Both the position numbers and the translations under genes were made by a program. Below the pieces are notes generated by a model. The model worked only from the letters and a program-made list of their open reading frames with translations, was not told where the DNA came from and ran no database searches. Positions 5,224-6,184 of a DNA stretch of 6,184 bases are shown here, one piece after another. The stretch lies in contig JAOZOC010000210.1 in the NCBI GenBank assembly GCA_029933495.1, positions 1-6,184 of the forward strand, given 5' to 3'. Position 1 is the first letter of the stretch. The number at the start of each line of letters is the position of its first letter. The DNA comes from Bacteroidales bacterium. GTDB taxonomy: Bacteria > Bacteroidota > Bacteroidia > Bacteroidales > JAADJA01.

Positions 5224-6184
5224 ATGAAAAGATTAGTTTCTGTGTTGGTAATCGTTTTCGCTATTGTTATTTCTGCAATGGCACAACCACCTCAAGCATT
5301 TAAGTATCAAGCAGTTGTAAGGGATGCTTCGGGAGATATACTGTCGAATCAGGCTGTCAGCCTGCGAATAAGCATTCATGACGGTTTTCCATCCGGAACG
5401 GTTGTTTATCAGGAAACGCATTATGCCGTCACAAATCCGTTCGGGCTTGTGAATATTAATATTGGTTACGGAACTCCTGTTTTGGGTTCATTCTCATCCA
5501 TTGACTGGGGTAGCGGCTCAAAATATCTAGAAACGGAACTTGATCCCACAGGAGGAAGCAATTATACTTCAATGGGTACAACGCAATTAATGAGCGTACC
5601 CTATGCTTTGTATTCAGGGAATACGGCTAACGGTGACAATCTTGGTAACCATATTGCAACACAAAATATTAATTTGAACGGTAATAGCTTGACTGGAAAT
5701 GGTTATATTAATTTGGATATTGCTCCGGAAGAAGGTATATATTTTAACAAGACTGCTAAGGATGGTATCCTGATTCGTCAGGTGGGAAATCCCACTATGA
5801 CGGTATCATCTTATGACGATAAAAACGGAATAAATATTGAGGGCGTTGAGAATAGCGGCGTTTCCATAGGAAGAGCCGACGATTTTGGGATCAGTGTCGG
5901 ATCGGCAGGAATGAGCGGAGTGTTGGTTAGCGAAGCCGAAGAAAATGGAGTGATTGTATATTATGCCGAAAATGACGGAATTCATGTTAGTAAGGCAGGT
6001 AATGCATCGTCTGAGATATCGGATACACATAATAACGGTGTGGAGGTAGAAGGAGCCGAAGGGAACGGGGTTTTTATTGGACAGGCCGATCTGGATGGAA
6101 TTCGGGTAAATAAAGCTGCAAACTACGGTGTTAATGTTGTAGATGCCGATTATCACGGTTTATTGGTACAAAATGCGGACCTTG
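5224..6184 (+). CDS. secreted beta-solenoid-like decapeptide-repeat protein, C-terminus beyond window
   Basis: The frame runs open from ATG 5224 to the right edge (320 codons). Residues 1-20 are a signal peptide (basic MKR, hydrophobic VLVIVFAIVI, cleavage motif AMA before Q21). There is no cysteine after the cleavage site, so it is not a lipoprotein. Residues 21 to about 130 are the conserved N-terminal domain of many Bacteroidota surface and secreted proteins: QAFKYQAVVRD, NPFGLVNINIG, a WGSGSKYLETELDP stretch and LMSVPYALY. A linker with DNLGNH (138-143) and NLNGNSLTGNG follows, a phrase found in tail-fibre-like proteins of this phylum. From residue 171 come ten-residue units G-[VI]-x-[VI]-x-x-A-x-x-x; 12 are exactly in register from 202 to the edge. 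This suggests an elongated beta-solenoid stalk of an adhesin or fibre. A C-terminal type IX secretion sorting domain or a peptidase/chaperone domain may lie outside. Ligand and role are unknown. Confidence 0.92.
   Translation, partial: MKRLVSVLVIVFAIVISAMAQPPQAFKYQAVVRDASGDILSNQAVSLRISIHDGFPSGTVVYQETHYAVTNPFGLVNINIGYGTPVLGSFSSIDWGSGSKYLETELDPTGGSNYTSMGTTQLMSVPYALYSGNTANGDNLGNHIATQNINLNGNSLTGNGYINLDIAPEEGIYFNKTAKDGILIRQVGNPTMTVSSYDDKNGINIEGVENSGVSIGRADDFGISVGSAGMSGVLVSEAEENGVIVYYAENDGIHVSKAGNASSEISDTHNNGVEVEGAEGNGVFIGQADLDGIRVNKAANYGVNVVDADYHGLLVQNADL
5734..6184 (+). repeat. 30-base coding repeats encoding decapeptides (at least 15 units)
   Basis: Units begin at residues 171, 181 and 191 (the third is one residue longer), then every ten residues from 202 to 312, the last cut by the edge. 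The codon for the position-7 alanine recurs exactly every 30 bases, at 5875, 5905, 5935, 5965, 5995, then a Thr codon at 6025, and 6055, 6085, 6115, 6145, 6175; many are GCC followed by GA. The remaining DNA has diverged, so the period is kept at protein level rather than by recent duplication. Unit 262-271 (SSEISDTHNN) has lost the glycine and alanine. Confidence 0.9.

Noticed and set aside
5233..5421. Minus-strand open frame opposite the signal peptide and N-terminal domain of the secreted protein
   Set aside because: The plus strand encodes a signal peptide and a conserved family domain here. The antisense frame has neither.
5806..6156. Minus-strand open frame opposite the decapeptide repeats
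   Set aside because: Its apparent regularity is the reverse of the 30-base coding period. The plus frame has the clean G-V-x-V-x-x-A pattern and a continuous upstream gene.

Overview
The window looks like Bacteroidota chromosomal DNA. It is AT-rich, its start codons lack strong Shine-Dalgarno sequences, and two sites match the phylum's -7 promoter element TAnnTTTG. The rightmost gene also has the N-terminal domain typical of this phylum's secreted proteins (signal peptide, then QAFKYQAVVRD). No RNA gene, complete insertion sequence, CRISPR array or phage gene is visible.

Positions 1-4671 hold four genes in a row, all on the minus strand, spaced like one operon. In transcription order they are: a 157-residue polytopic membrane protein (4671-4198); a 278-residue polytopic membrane protein with a charged cytoplasmic-type tail (4198-3362), joined to the first by a TAATG stop/start overlap; a soluble protein with an N-terminal SUKH (SMI1/KNR4) domain and four C-terminal TPR repeats (3332-2256); and a large DUF4062-NACHT STAND ATPase (2225 to beyond position 1, 741 codons visible). 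The last is built like the eukaryotic TEP1/NPHP3/NWD1 proteins. The gaps are 29 and 30 bases, with no terminator or clear internal promoter seen.

Positions 4672-5223 are a 552-base divergent intergenic region. It contains a possible promoter for the minus-strand operon, a GC-richer island with a perfect 12-base palindrome (perhaps a dispersed-repeat remnant), and a near-ideal promoter (TTTG-N19-TAnnTTTG) facing right, followed by a leader of about 120 bases with a small hairpin close to the start codon.

From 5224 to the right edge, on the plus strand, runs a secreted protein: signal peptide, conserved Bacteroidota N-terminal domain, then at least 15 repeats of ten residues built as G-[VI]-x-[VI]-x-x-A-x-x-x. 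It is still open at the edge.

The most interesting part is the operon. A STAND NTPase, a SUKH-TPR partner and two co-translated membrane proteins together resemble a signalling or conflict (defence-like) module with a sensor/switch, an adaptor and a membrane arm. That functional reading is inference; what the sequence supports directly is the domain content and the gene arrangement. The divergent repeat protein is probably a separate transcription unit.
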